From IMG/VR virus record IMGVR_UViG_3300023278_002893, positions 233,726-297,725 of that record: a DNA stretch of 64,000 bases; one strand, written 5' to 3'. How positions within the stretch are numbered: the stretch's first letter is position 1; every line of letters begins with the position of its first letter. The DNA comes from a virus. This document shows, in pieces, positions 55,012 through 62,248 of this stretch. The notes below the pieces were generated by a model, which saw nothing but the letters and a program-made list of their open reading frames with translations, ran no database searches and was not told where the DNA came from. A program made the translations under genes and the position numbers.

Positions 55012-55433
55012 GTGTAAGATGCGGACATATTATGCGCCTCGAGGACCTCCACGGAGTGAGTGGGACGGGCAAGATCGCCGATGTCTTCGAAGCCTCCAAT
55101 GGTAAGTGCATTGTGGTTTGGATCTCGGCTCATTCTAGCACCAATATTTACGACAATGTGAAGCACGTTGAATCCACCCATAGCCATGGAGGTAAGACTC
55201 TGGTGATCTGGGACTGGGAATCTCCGCCCGATCCAGATCCCATGGATGCGCTCAAGAAGGACGATATCGACAAGCCGGAATTCAGTGCCGCTGAGATCGA
55301 AGAAATCTCGAAAGACGAAGCAGAGGACGTCCAGAAGCGTATTGCGCATAAGATTGCGGAGAAGTTGAGTGATCCCGCCCCAATCGAAGAATCTCCCGAG
55401 AAAAAGGAAGAAGAGAGGGACGAAAAGACGTAA
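55008..55433 (+). CDS. hypothetical acidic protein
   Basis: 141 residues: beta-rich N-terminal 65, then a strongly acidic, probably coiled or disordered tail. ATGA overlap with the gene before. Followed by a GGCGG/CCGCC pair without a tRNA fold. Confidence 0.65.
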   Translation: MSVRCGHIMRLEDLHGVSGTGKIADVFEASNGKCIVVWISAHSSTNIYDNVKHVESTHSHGGKTLVIWDWESPPDPDPMDALKKDDIDKPEFSAAEIEEISKDEAEDVQKRIAHKIAEKLSDPAPIEESPEKKEEERDEKT

Positions 55434-55520
55434 GGCGGTAGAGAAGTTGGTAATGACAGAGTAGAGGATAACACCCTCCACCCCGTCCGCCCCCGAACCC
55501 AAATTTAGAAGGAGAACACA

Positions 55521-55952
55521 ATGCCCGACCAAATCAACCCCGTAGATGCAATCGGAATGGCCCTAACCCCCGGAACAATCTTCAACCAGGGAGGTAACAT
55601 CTGGCGCTCAGCAAGTGCTCTCGGCCAGTTCGCCGCACTTGGCAGTCGAGAGGTTCTGGCATTGATCGTTGCCCACCTGTCGGATAAGGTGACCATCCGA
55701 CCCAGCGCCAAGAATCCCCAAAATGGACCCCTCATTGCTCTCACCGAGTTCATCCCCGACGATCTGGTCGATGGAGAAGGCGTGGTCCAGGTGAAGATAA
55801 TGGGAGGTAACGCAGTCGCACCAGACCCCGCTCCCGCAGCAGCGCTGTCCAAGATCGTAGAGAATGCGGGCCAAGTCGGCGGTGATCCGATCAAGGTGAA
55901 TGAAGTTGGTCCAGCACTGGCTGGGCTGGCAATACAAGGACCTCAGGAATAA
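55521..55952 (+). CDS. hypothetical Ala/Pro-rich protein
   Basis: 143 residues, few charged residues, balanced C-ending codons; reads as a stable, possibly abundant protein. Not recognised. GAAGGAG before the ATG. After it, TATCCGA and TCGGATA form a hairpin (about 55974-56020). Confidence 0.68.
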   Translation: MPDQINPVDAIGMALTPGTIFNQGGNIWRSASALGQFAALGSREVLALIVAHLSDKVTIRPSAKNPQNGPLIALTEFIPDDLVDGEGVVQVKIMGGNAVAPDPAPAAALSKIVENAGQVGGDPIKVNEVGPALAGLAIQGPQE

Positions 55953-56026
55953 TCGAACCACCTGGGTGATTAGATATCCGAACGAGGTGTGCGATGTAGC
56001 GCAATCCTAGTAAATCGGATAATCAC

Positions 56027-56281
56027 ATGCGAAGAATCTTAGAAATGCTCATTTCGAAGAAGAATCGCGATGATCTTTGGTACAATCTCGAACGAGTATG
56101 GGTGGAACACCTGTACTACGACGAACTCAGACGCCTTTGGGACCTAATCGGGTCAGGGGCGCTTGAAGACGCAGAAAAGTTGATGAAAATGCTTCACCAG
56201 GAGCACCATCACTTGGAACCAGAATTAGTGCGTGCCAGAGCATTGATACGACGCCAATGTAACTCAACTGGATTAGAGTAG
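56027..56281 (+). CDS. hypothetical helical protein running into a tRNA
   Basis: 84 residues, helical (RRLWDLIGSGALEDAEKLM). Its last nine codons and stop lie inside the tRNA-Thr gene. Processing of the tRNA would remove the stop, so the protein may be made only from unprocessed RNA. Confidence 0.6.
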   Translation: MRRILEMLISKKNRDDLWYNLERVWVEHLYYDELRRLWDLIGSGALEDAEKLMKMLHQEHHHLEPELVRARALIRRQCNSTGLE

Positions 56282-56330
56282 CCGTCTCGTAAGCGGCAAG
56301 TTCTCGGTTCGAATCCGAGCATTGGCTCCA
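56253..56330 (+). tRNA. tRNA-Thr (CGT)
   Basis: Acceptor GCCAATG/CATTGGC, anticodon loop CTCGTAA with CGT, T arm CTCGG-TTCGAAT-CCGAG, encoded CCA. Confidence 0.93.
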
Positions 56331-56345
56331 CATAAGGACTTGAGT

Positions 56346-56540
56346 ATGTTACCTGGAGATATCCGGAACGAGTTGGAGAAAACGCTCGCGGGTATGACCG
56401 CATTGGAAAGACATTTCGACGCAATGATCGGTAAAGGAGTAGATAAACTCCGACCTGTCCGATTGGAGTTGGAAGAAGCAGTTGATGCAATCGGTCGTGC
56501 CATAAACGAGCTGGATGACGCATTCAGTAAGATCAATTAG
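56346..56540 (+). CDS. hypothetical coiled-coil protein
   Basis: 64 residues, one long amphipathic helix (LRPVRLELEEAVDAIGRAI). Its TAG stop shares the G with the first base of the next tRNA. AAGGA before the ATG. Confidence 0.62.
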   Translation: MLPGDIRNELEKTLAGMTALERHFDAMIGKGVDKLRPVRLELEEAVDAIGRAINELDDAFSKIN

Positions 56541-56616
56541 CGCCCGTAATTCAACTGGATAGAATGACAGACTTCGAATCTGTTCGTTGGAGGTTCGAAT
56601 CCTCCCGGGCGTGCCA
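56540..56616 (+). tRNA. tRNA-Arg (TCG)
   Basis: Acceptor GCGCCCG/CGGGCGT, anticodon arm ACAGA-CTTCGAA-TCTGT with TCG, T arm GGAGG-TTCGAAT-CCTCC, encoded CCA. Confidence 0.94.
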
Positions 56617-56629
56617 GACAGGAGGCGTG

Positions 56630-56866
56630 ATGAGAAAAGGGTATCGGAAAATCGTAGTCTGCGGAATGGATTTCGAATATAAGGTAGGCAAGACGATGGT
56701 AGATATTCGAGGTCTCGGACATGACTACCACGAAGCCGGGAATTTCCCCGAATTGACTGGAATGACCTGGAATGACATCGAACGTGCCCGGCACAAGGGT
56801 AATTTCTCCATCACACCGAAGATGATAGCCAAGATTATCGAATCAGAGATACCGACGGAGAATTAA
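56630..56866 (+). CDS. hypothetical protein
   Basis: 78 residues, small alpha/beta, not recognised. AGGAGGCGTG before the ATG, which rules out a longer frame running through the tRNA. Confidence 0.65.
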   Translation: MRKGYRKIVVCGMDFEYKVGKTMVDIRGLGHDYHEAGNFPELTGMTWNDIERARHKGNFSITPKMIAKIIESEIPTEN

Positions 56867-56870
56867 CGTT

Positions 56871-57167
56871 ATGGGAAAAGTCATAATTGCCGTACCTTGC
56901 CACCGATGTAAAGGAAGTGGGTGGTTATTGTTTCGTGAAGGAACCAACGAATCACAACTCCAATTAGATCCAGGACACCGCAAACGTCAGAAAAGAGCGG
57001 GTAATTTCTTCATCCCCAGACCTGGTTGGTTTCGTCAATCCGATTGGGTCGCGCCTGGGTCATCGAAACGCTCGTATTACAGATTGGATGCGACCAAAGA
57101 ATGCTTTACCTGCAAGGGCCGGGGAGAGGTGCCTCAAAAAGCTAAGCTGTACGAAGAGGTATCTTGA
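56871..57167 (+). CDS. DnaJ-type zinc-finger protein
   Basis: 98 residues with two CxxCxGxG motifs (CHRCKGSG and CFTCKGRG) 70 residues apart, which form the zinc centre of DnaJ-like domains. No J domain. Probably a protein-binding or RNA-binding zinc module. Confidence 0.75.
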   Translation: MGKVIIAVPCHRCKGSGWLLFREGTNESQLQLDPGHRKRQKRAGNFFIPRPGWFRQSDWVAPGSSKRSYYRLDATKECFTCKGRGEVPQKAKLYEEVS

Positions 57168-57355
57168 TGAATTGGATTAATCGGGCTGATGAAATACCTC
57201 CTGATATGGTGCGAATCTTGGTATTCAGCCCCGAGCATGAAGAAGGGCATTCGATGCGATACAGGGTCATGGATAGTCAGTTCTTCCACCTCTCAGGAGA
57301 CGGAACCCACTGGGCATTGCTTGAACCTCCTAGCTCCGATAGCTCAGTAGGATAG
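57167..57355 (+). CDS. DUF551-like protein overlapping a tRNA
   Basis: 62 residues: NWINRADEIPPDMVRILVF and THWALLEPP match the DUF551 pattern (W...P...VLV, ITHW..LP.PP), phage-common, unknown role. The last seven codons and stop are inside tRNA-Arg(CCT). Confidence 0.68.
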   Translation: MNWINRADEIPPDMVRILVFSPEHEEGHSMRYRVMDSQFFHLSGDGTHWALLEPPSSDSSVG

Positions 57356-57406
57356 AGCGTCGGTTTCCTAAACCGTAGGCCGGGGGTTCGAATCCTCCTC
57401 GGAGCA
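57333..57406 (+). tRNA. tRNA-Arg (CCT)
   Basis: Acceptor GCTCCGA/TCGGAGC, anticodon loop TTCCTAA with CCT, T arm GGGGG-TTCGAAT-CCTCC with one weak pair. CCA is not encoded (ACAA follows), unlike most others here. Confidence 0.9.
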
Positions 57407-57410
57407 CAAA

Positions 57411-57609
57411 ATGACACCAACCGAACAGGATGCTATAATACGCGCGACTGGTGTACCGCTGTCAAATGGCACCATTCTGCTCGTACTACTTGGACTTATA
57501 ATAAGCGTTCTTGTTGTTGGTATTCTAACCACTTGTTGGGAAGAATATCAAGACAGAAAAGGATACAGACGACATCCTCGCGGCCACCGCGGCGCACGGC
57601 CAACAAAAC
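57411..57609 (+). CDS. membrane protein frame without a stop before tRNA-Lys
   Basis: ATG at 57411 starts a frame with a transmembrane helix (residues 20-42, TILLVLLGLIISVLVVGILT) and a basic tail. No stop occurs before the tRNA at 57610; the frame continues through the tRNA into the next gene and ends at 58361. Either tRNA release leaves a non-stop message, or a 316-residue fusion is made. Confidence 0.5.
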
Positions 57610-57687
57610 GGGCCCCTAGCTCAATAGGCTCAGAGCAGCTGGCTCTTAACCAGCAGGTTCCGGGTTCGAATCCCGGGGGGCTCACCA
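57610..57687 (+). tRNA. tRNA-Lys (CTT)
   Basis: Acceptor GGGCCCC/GGGGCTC, anticodon arm GCTGG-CTCTTAA-CCAGC with CTT, T arm CCGGG-TTCGAAT-CCCGG, encoded CCA. Lies within an open reading frame. Confidence 0.94.
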
Positions 57688-57704
57688 ATTTGAATGGAGA
57701 AGGT

Positions 57705-58361
57705 GTGAGACGCCGAATAAAGTGGTATTTGGATCAACGTGTTGCGATCGCGAATGTGCCTGGAGGAGGTCAGCCGCAAAGATTCGAATGGAAAGACATC
57801 CCCCGGCCGCGAATCGATCCAAATGATGCAAGCAGGGGGTTTCGAGACTTCCGCAAAGGCGAGAATCGGGTATTTCTCCATTGGGGATCTGGCGATGGTG
57901 GAATTGGAACCGTGGACGATTTCTTGGATGAAGTAGAACTTCAAACGTACATTATCCGTTTAGTCTATGATATCCAAAGCAGGCACCTAATTCCTTCGGA
58001 AATCCTCGCAGATGCTAAGTTGGTCTACGAAAATCATTCTTGGGTGGATTCTTGGTCGCGTCGCCGTAATACAAATGGAAAGATTATCTATACGGATGCG
58101 ACGATTTGTCCCCCACCGAATCGCCATATCCAGTTTTCGGGGTACTGTAATAATCCGATCGGTAGGAATGTAAGATCATCAGTCCAAAGAGCGCAGAGGA
58201 GAACAAGAGTTATTGGAAAAATACACTCGGCGCAGAAAAAAGTAGAAATACCGGAAATTCCCGACGATGCGTGCTTTTTCGCCTTCAAAGCGGGTGCTTT
58301 TTATGAAAAAGATCAAAAACCTGGAAAATCTGCTTGCCGCGAAGAAGAAAAACAAGTATAA
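57705..58361 (+). CDS. hypothetical protein (GTG start)
   Basis: 218 residues, basic and aromatic, FEWKDIPRPRIDPNDASRG and CFFAFKAGAFYEK near the ends; not recognised. GGAGAAGGT before the GTG, just after the tRNA. In frame with the membrane ORF upstream. Confidence 0.65.
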   Translation: MRRRIKWYLDQRVAIANVPGGGQPQRFEWKDIPRPRIDPNDASRGFRDFRKGENRVFLHWGSGDGGIGTVDDFLDEVELQTYIIRLVYDIQSRHLIPSEILADAKLVYENHSWVDSWSRRRNTNGKIIYTDATICPPPNRHIQFSGYCNNPIGRNVRSSVQRAQRRTRVIGKIHSAQKKVEIPEIPDDACFFAFKAGAFYEKDQKPGKSACREEEKQV

Positions 58362-58372
58362 TTGTTGTGCTT

Positions 58373-58446
58373 GGCGATGTAGCTCAGCTTGGAAGAGCGT
58401 CCCCTTCATATGGGGAAGGTCGGGATTTCGAAATTCCCCATCGCCA
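58373..58446 (+). tRNA. tRNA-Met (CAT), elongator type
   Basis: Acceptor GGCGATG/CATCGCC with normal G1-C72, D stem GCTC/GAGC, anticodon loop TTCATAT with CAT, CCA not encoded. A lysidine-modified tRNA-Ile with CAT cannot be excluded. Confidence 0.9.
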
Positions 58447-58471
58447 CAAGTAGAAGAAAAGGGAACTTATT

Positions 58472-58723
58472 ATGAGTTATTGCAGAAATAACGGAATCAA
58501 CAGTGACGTTTATGTCATCGCAACCAAAAACGGTGAAAAAGAGGTATGGGAGTGCGTAGGATGCACCCTAACGGAAAGAAGATACGGAAAGACCCTTGAT
58601 ACCCGATCGAAGATGCTGACCCACCTGGAGCATCACAGGGTTTTGGGCGATAAAGTTCCCATTTGTGCCACATCAAGGCTACAACGGGAAATACAAGAAA
58701 TGTTAAGCAACGACATAGAATGA
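58472..58723 (+). CDS. hypothetical protein with CVGC motif
   Basis: 83 residues: one CVGC pair and a later Cys and His residues (HLEHH), perhaps a zinc site. AAAAGGGAAC before the ATG. Not recognised. Confidence 0.65.
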   Translation: MSYCRNNGINSDVYVIATKNGEKEVWECVGCTLTERRYGKTLDTRSKMLTHLEHHRVLGDKVPICATSRLQREIQEMLSNDIE

Positions 58724-58734
58724 ATACAATTTGA

Positions 58735-58809
58735 CGCGGAATAGAGAAGTCAGGTCATCTCATCAGGTTCATAACCTGAAAATCGGAGGTTCAAATCCTT
58801 CTTCCGCTA
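58735..58809 (+). tRNA. initiator-like tRNA-fMet (CAT)
   Basis: CGCGGAA pairs with TTCCGCT except that C1 faces T72, an unpaired acceptor end as in bacterial initiator tRNA; the D stem GAGA/TCTC has A11-T24, another initiator mark; anticodon stem TCAGG-TTCATAA-CCTGA has two of the three G-C pairs. CCA not encoded. Distinct from the elongator tRNA-Met 290 nt upstream. Confidence 0.8.
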
Positions 58810-58813
58810 CAAG

Positions 58814-58936
58814 GTGAGAATTTGCTCAGGATTCGAGACTTTGCTGTTCCAGACCAAAAGGGATCTGGAAGGTTCCTATCGACATCCCGATCCAGAGGAA
58901 GAAGAGGATCATCCCCTAAGAGATTCCACGACTTAG
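58814..58936 (+). CDS. possible 40-residue acidic protein (GTG start)
   Basis: Acidic tail HPDPEEEEDHP. Only a weak ribosome site next to the tRNA end; a longer ORF in another frame overlaps. Uncertain. Confidence 0.35.
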   Translation: MRICSGFETLLFQTKRDLEGSYRHPDPEEEEDHPLRDSTT

Positions 58937-58973
58937 AAAAAAAAGTAGGCTCCCACTACCAAGGATTAGTTTT

Positions 58974-59378
58974 ATGCGGATACCGACCCAACACGTGCCT
59001 AACTTGGCGCACCATGCGATTGTACACAAAGAAGGCATCGGCGTTATTCACTATAAGTGTAATGGGTTATTGATACGCGCGGGGGGTCGTACCCGGGATG
59101 AGACTTCCGGAATTCCGAGAAATGCGCCGGGAAAAATATTCTGCTCAACCTGTGGGTGTAAAGTAGGGCGTTCAGTAACCGCTCTACTCAAGAACGATTC
59201 TGAGCGTGAAAGTCTCTACGGTTTGGGGGGAGGATTAGAACTAAATGTAGGTGTCTACGTGACGGATCTGAAGGGGGGCGGGCAAGGTTTTTACCAATTC
59301 TGGTATTGGAGCAAGATTAAGAAGGTCAGTCGGTCTGAACATGATGCTCCAGTTTTGATCGGCCGAAAAAAAAGTTAG
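58974..59378 (+). CDS. hypothetical protein with CSTCGC motif
   Basis: 134 residues: His-rich start, CSTCGC in the middle, basic end. Not recognised. The G of its TAG stop is the first base of tRNA-Asp. Confidence 0.65.
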   Translation: MRIPTQHVPNLAHHAIVHKEGIGVIHYKCNGLLIRAGGRTRDETSGIPRNAPGKIFCSTCGCKVGRSVTALLKNDSERESLYGLGGGLELNVGVYVTDLKGGGQGFYQFWYWSKIKKVSRSEHDAPVLIGRKKS

Positions 59379-59455
59379 CCCCGGCGGTCCAGCATGGAGT
59401 GGACGCTGCCCTGTCACGGCGGAGATCGCGGGTTCAAATCCCGCTCGGGGCGCCA
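59378..59455 (+). tRNA. tRNA-Asp (GTC)
   Basis: Acceptor GCCCCGG/TCGGGGC, anticodon loop CTGTCAC with GTC, T arm GCGGG-TTCAAAT-CCCGC, encoded CCA. Confidence 0.94.
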
Positions 59456-59482
59456 GATCGTCTATAAAAAGGAGAGCCAATT

Positions 59483-59734
59483 ATGAAAGAAGTATTATAC
59501 TTTTCAGCTAACTGGTGTGTGCCCTGTAAGCAGATGAAGCCAATCGTAAAGCAAGTCGAAGAAGCCACGGGTGTGTCTTTCAGATTACTGGATGCGGATA
59601 CCGAATCAGAGCTGTCATTCACACATAAGGTCAGAGCGGTACCAACTTTCGTCTATCTAGAAGACGGAGTAGAGATTTCCCGCGCCACTGGCGCGCAAAC
59701 AGCAAACGAGCTGACATCTGCCTTGTCGCTCTAA
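59483..59734 (+). CDS. thioredoxin-like protein
   Basis: 83 residues, shorter than host thioredoxin. Active site WCVPCK, then VRAVPTFVYLEDG with the cis-Pro, the order of a thioredoxin fold. Could reduce phage ribonucleotide reductase or other disulfides. AAGGAGAG before the ATG. Confidence 0.9.
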   Translation: MKEVLYFSANWCVPCKQMKPIVKQVEEATGVSFRLLDADTESELSFTHKVRAVPTFVYLEDGVEISRATGAQTANELTSALSL

Positions 59735-59738
59735 ACAT

Positions 59739-59815
59739 GCTCCTGTAGGCTAGTGGATAAGGCCGTCAGTCTTTCAAGCTGAAGATCGCGGGTTCAAATC
59801 CCGCCAGGAGCACCA
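59739..59815 (+). tRNA. tRNA-Glu (TTC)
   Basis: Acceptor GCTCCTG/CAGGAGC, anticodon arm TCAGT-CTTTCAA-GCTGA with TTC, T arm GCGGG-TTCAAAT-CCCGC, encoded CCA. Confidence 0.94.
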
Positions 59816-59820
59816 ATTTC

Positions 59821-60306
59821 GGGGCATTACCCGGCGCACCTCATTCCTGCTAAGGATGGGCATGAGCCGGGTAACCCCCACCAATTTGACGGGCTTCGCG
59901 CGAGGAAAACTGCAAACTTTTGCCTGTGAGAAGAAGCAGATACAGGTACTCTTCGGTCTGGTCAGGAGACTCAGCCAGACCCCGTCAATATTTACCACCC
60001 TGATTAGTTGGTGAGGCTTACCCTTGCATCCTGCTCGCAAATGGATGGCTAGTCAGACAATTATGACCGTGGAGCAGAGGAAGAGCTGCCCCTGACTATC
60101 AATGACGCGCCGGTTCATCCCAGGTATCATCAAAGACTCCCGTGCTTGGCTCGCGACTCGAACGGAAAGTCTGGTATCTGTAGTGGTGTAAAAGGCACCA
60201 TCCCTAAGGGGAGGGTACGGAGTCGTCCTGCGTGGGTTTGCGCTGTGCCCTAAACGGCGACAGGGATTTCGACGGGATAGCCGGGAGAGAAACCGGACAC
60301 GGGCAC
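59821..60306 (+). ncRNA. candidate large structured RNA inside the tRNA array
   Basis: About 490 nt without a convincing ORF but with many helices: GGGG/CCCC with TTACCCGG/CCGGGTAA (59821-59878) enclosing CTCAT/ATGAG; TTGACGGG/CCCGTCAA (59886-59988) enclosing CCTGT/ACAGG and GGTCTGG/CCAGACC; CACC/GGTG; TAGTCAG/CTGACTA (60050-60098); CCCT/AGGG; GTGCCC/GGGCAC (60245-60306) with an inner CCGG/CCGG stem. Size and tRNA neighbourhood recall GOLLD and ROOL phage RNAs, but membership is untested. A GGATTTCGACGGG string resembles tmRNA; no acceptor or T arm supports that. Confidence 0.6.
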
Positions 60307-60329
60307 CCTAAAGCAAGAGGAGAAAAATC

Positions 60330-60374
60330 ATGCACTATTTCAAAGGAGAGACCATGAACACAATTCAGGACTAG
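60330..60374 (+). CDS. 14-residue leader peptide of an attenuator
   Basis: MHYFKGETMNTIQD, ATG behind AAGAGGAG. Its last codons and TAG stop form the 5' arm of a hairpin whose 3' side holds the next gene's ribosome site. Translation or stalling here would open that hairpin. A regulatory rather than enzymatic product. Confidence 0.6.
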   Translation: MHYFKGETMNTIQD

Positions 60375-60430
60375 GAATAAGTTAGGTCTGCACTGAAGCA
60401 GATCCCTCCTAGTCCAGGAGGTTGTGTTCA
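60354..60430 (+). promoter_or_regulatory. ribosome-site-sequestering hairpin
   Basis: GAACACAA (60356-60363) pairs with TTGTGTTC, and GGACTAGGA (60368-60376) pairs with TCCTAGTCC; AGGAGG of the 60430 gene lies between the two 3' arms. The start codon directly follows the stem. Layout of translational attenuators such as erm leaders. Confidence 0.65.
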
Positions 60431-60573
60431 TGAACAAGAAGAACGAGAGCGTGCGCTGGGTTTATAACAAGAGCCGTGTCAATGAGCCCTTCAAGAAGAT
60501 CGCTGGTTTCGAGGCCTGGTTCTATACGGGCGGATCGCAGCACTTCGGACATTATCCCGGCAAGAAGCGCTAG
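60430..60573 (+). CDS. small basic protein under attenuator control
   Basis: 47 residues, basic and aromatic (MNKKNESVRWVYNKSRVNEP, ending GHYPGKKR). Not recognised. AGGAGG is eight bases before the ATG but within the hairpin. Followed by a TTCG-capped hairpin. Confidence 0.65.
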   Translation: MNKKNESVRWVYNKSRVNEPFKKIAGFEAWFYTGGSQHFGHYPGKKR

Positions 60574-60581
60574 TACATCGA

Positions 60582-60603
60582 GGGAGATCCTTCGGGATCT
60601 CCC
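60582..60603 (+). terminator. TTCG-loop hairpin
   Basis: GGGAGATCC-TTCG-GGATCTCCC, nine perfect pairs with a stable UUCG tetraloop; no U tract. 3' end or processing structure of the small gene. Confidence 0.6.
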
Positions 60604-60624
60604 TCCCAAGGAAGGAAAAATCAG

Positions 60625-60954
60625 ATGGGAACTAAGAAGGAAGTAGAACCAGTTCCAAGAAGACAGGAAAAGGTTCTTGCCTATTGGGTAATCTTCAAGG
60701 GCAAGAAGAGGGACACCAATCGAAGATACTTCATGTCAAACAACTACGAGGGGTGGTACTGCACAGGCCCTCCCGTACTACGGAGCGTTCCCAGACCCCA
60801 CAACGCTGCCCACTACAAAACTGAAAGGGAAGCCATCGAGGTGATGGAGTCGGAATGGGAAGTTCCCGATGCGAGCGCAAACAGTCTGAAAGCTGCGGGA
60901 TTCGAGTTCGTCTGTGAGGTGACCCAGACAACTTGCTTGGAGACCTCCGCATAA
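60625..60954 (+). CDS. hypothetical protein
   Basis: 109 residues, basic start, alpha/beta, not recognised. AAGGAAGG before the ATG. Confidence 0.65.
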   Translation: MGTKKEVEPVPRRQEKVLAYWVIFKGKKRDTNRRYFMSNNYEGWYCTGPPVLRSVPRPHNAAHYKTEREAIEVMESEWEVPDASANSLKAAGFEFVCEVTQTTCLETSA

Positions 60955-61004
60955 GGGATTGAAGTGGTCAGAGCGTAGTGCTCCCTCTCCACGAAGAAGA
61001 CTAA

Positions 61005-61081
61005 GCTCCTGTCGTCTAACGGCTTAGGACACCGCCCTCTCAAGGCGGAGACTGCGGGTTCGAATCCCGCCAGGAGTACCA
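61005..61081 (+). tRNA. tRNA-Glu (CTC)
   Basis: Acceptor GCTCCTG/CAGGAGT, anticodon arm CCGCC-CTCTCAA-GGCGG with CTC, T arm GCGGG-TTCGAAT-CCCGC, encoded CCA. Confidence 0.94.
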
Positions 61082-61091
61082 GGAGATAAAG

Positions 61092-61298
61092 ATGCCAAAA
61101 GTTCACGGTGTCCACATGAGATGGACGCACCAGGAAGGGTCTTGCTTCAAGTGTGGCAAGAAGAAAGATCCCAAACACTACATGGTGGAAGTAGAAAAGA
61201 CGATCATCTTGTGCTACGATTGCGTTCAAGCTTTTAGGGAGAGGTTCAGTAATGGAAACAGTAATTCTGGCCGGCGGACAAAGATTCCTCGCACATGA
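61092..61298 (+). CDS. zinc-ribbon protein
   Basis: 68 residues. CFKC and CYDC 20 residues apart make a zinc ribbon with basic flanks. AGGAG right after the tRNA serves as ribosome site. Overlaps the next gene by 47 nt. Confidence 0.68.
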   Translation: MPKVHGVHMRWTHQEGSCFKCGKKKDPKHYMVEVEKTIILCYDCVQAFRERFSNGNSNSGRRTKIPRT

Positions 61299-61521
61299 CG
61301 AGGGTGATTGTATCGGAGAGTTTTGCTGCATCCACAATCCCAGCGACCACCACATGAAAGACTGGCCCCAGTTCTGGAGAGCAGATAAAGGAGTAATGGA
61401 GAGACTCTGTGAGCACGGAATAGGTCATCCAGATCCCGACGATCTTCTCATCAGCGGGCCAGTAGAAGGTAGATCCCAATGGGCTTCGATACATGGATGC
61501 GATGGGTGTTGCCGTGGATAA
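61252..61521 (+). CDS. hypothetical Cys/His-rich protein
   Basis: 89 residues with CIGEFCCIHNP and CDGCC, several His; metal binding is likely, function unknown. Starts inside the gene before. Confidence 0.62.
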   Translation: METVILAGGQRFLAHDEGDCIGEFCCIHNPSDHHMKDWPQFWRADKGVMERLCEHGIGHPDPDDLLISGPVEGRSQWASIHGCDGCCRG

Positions 61522-61882
61522 TCCTCTCTGGTGTGAAGTAGCAACCCAATACGACAAGGATTACAAGAAGCTGGACGCTGATGAACCTTTCGCCTCCTTT
61601 AGTTTCATCCGGCTGACCAATCTCTATGCTGTGGCGTGTGTTTGCTATTACGAATACGATTTCTCGCCGGTGGAAGATCATATCTTCGATGGCCTGTGTC
61701 ATTACCTCCTGGAATTCTACGATGAAGCCATGTCTGCGGGAGTGTGGGGAGGAGTCCTCGAAAAAGAAATGTTGAAGGCCGGTTCCGGATACCACTGCAA
61801 AGGATTCCGGCTCGCCATTCACAATATCGCCCACTACGTACGACAAATTACCGCAAGGAGAAAATATGTCGCCGCGACGTAA
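61493..61882 (+). CDS. hypothetical helical protein
   Basis: 129 residues, aromatic and acidic, helical end (CKGFRLAIHNIAHYVRQITA). Not recognised. Overlaps both neighbours, so one translation-coupled run of genes. Confidence 0.62.
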   Translation: MDAMGVAVDNPLWCEVATQYDKDYKKLDADEPFASFSFIRLTNLYAVACVCYYEYDFSPVEDHIFDGLCHYLLEFYDEAMSAGVWGGVLEKEMLKAGSGYHCKGFRLAIHNIAHYVRQITARRKYVAAT

Positions 61883-62042
61883 AAGATGTGCATATTGTAA
61901 CATGCTCACGTATAAGTGGCAGAGCTACAACGGAAGCGTCACTCACTGCTACGATGGGTGCTATTCCACAACAGGAATCGATCACCGAACCGAAGACGGG
62001 AAACCTCTTTGGAAGGGTGGTAAAGCAAAAAAGGTAAGGTGA
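61866..62042 (+). CDS. small zinc-ribbon protein
   Basis: 58 residues: CAYC and CYDGC, Lys/Arg-rich ends. AAGGAGAAAAT before the ATG. Its last codons and TGA lie in the acceptor stem of tRNA-Ser. Confidence 0.6.
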   Translation: MSPRRKRCAYCNMLTYKWQSYNGSVTHCYDGCYSTTGIDHRTEDGKPLWKGGKAKKVR

Positions 62043-62124
62043 CCGAGAGGCCGATGGTAACGGTTTGCTAAACCGTCGTGGTCTGACAATGCCACCGTGG
62101 GTTCGAATCCCACCCTTACCGCCA
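62033..62124 (+). tRNA. tRNA-Ser (GCT)
   Basis: Acceptor GGTAAGG/CCTTACC, anticodon arm ACGGT-TTGCTAA-ACCGT with GCT, long variable arm, T arm GTGGG-TTCGAAT-CCCAC, encoded CCA. Confidence 0.94.
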
Positions 62125-62134
62125 AGGAGATAAC

Positions 62135-62248
62135 ATGAACAGACTTAGAGGCGCGTTAGACTCTTTCTTCGCGGGGATTATGATCCTCCTCATCACTGTG
62201 TCTGAACAGCTCGCACGTAGGAGACGGAAGAAGAATGCCGATCTATGA
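62135..62248 (+). CDS. small membrane protein
   Basis: 37 residues: hydrophobic helix ([16 protein letters not shown]) then Arg/Lys-rich tail. AAGGAG before the ATG; its end overlaps the next gene. Confidence 0.5.
   Translation: MNRLRGALDSFFAGIMILLITVSEQLARRRRKKNADL

Noticed and set aside
55434-55500. Possible tRNA with GGCGG/CCGCC ends
   Set aside because: No TTCRA T loop and no seven-base anticodon loop; only the outer stem pairs.
58267-58491. 74-codon ORF spanning tRNA-Met
   Set aside because: It overlaps the end of the 57705 gene and then reads through the tRNA; no independent support.
60245-60380. tmRNA-like string GGATTTCGACGGG followed by a short ORF
   Set aside because: No matching 3' half with T arm and CCA, the flanks pair with each other (GTGCCC/GGGCAC), and the ORF has its own ATG and ribosome site rather than a resume codon.
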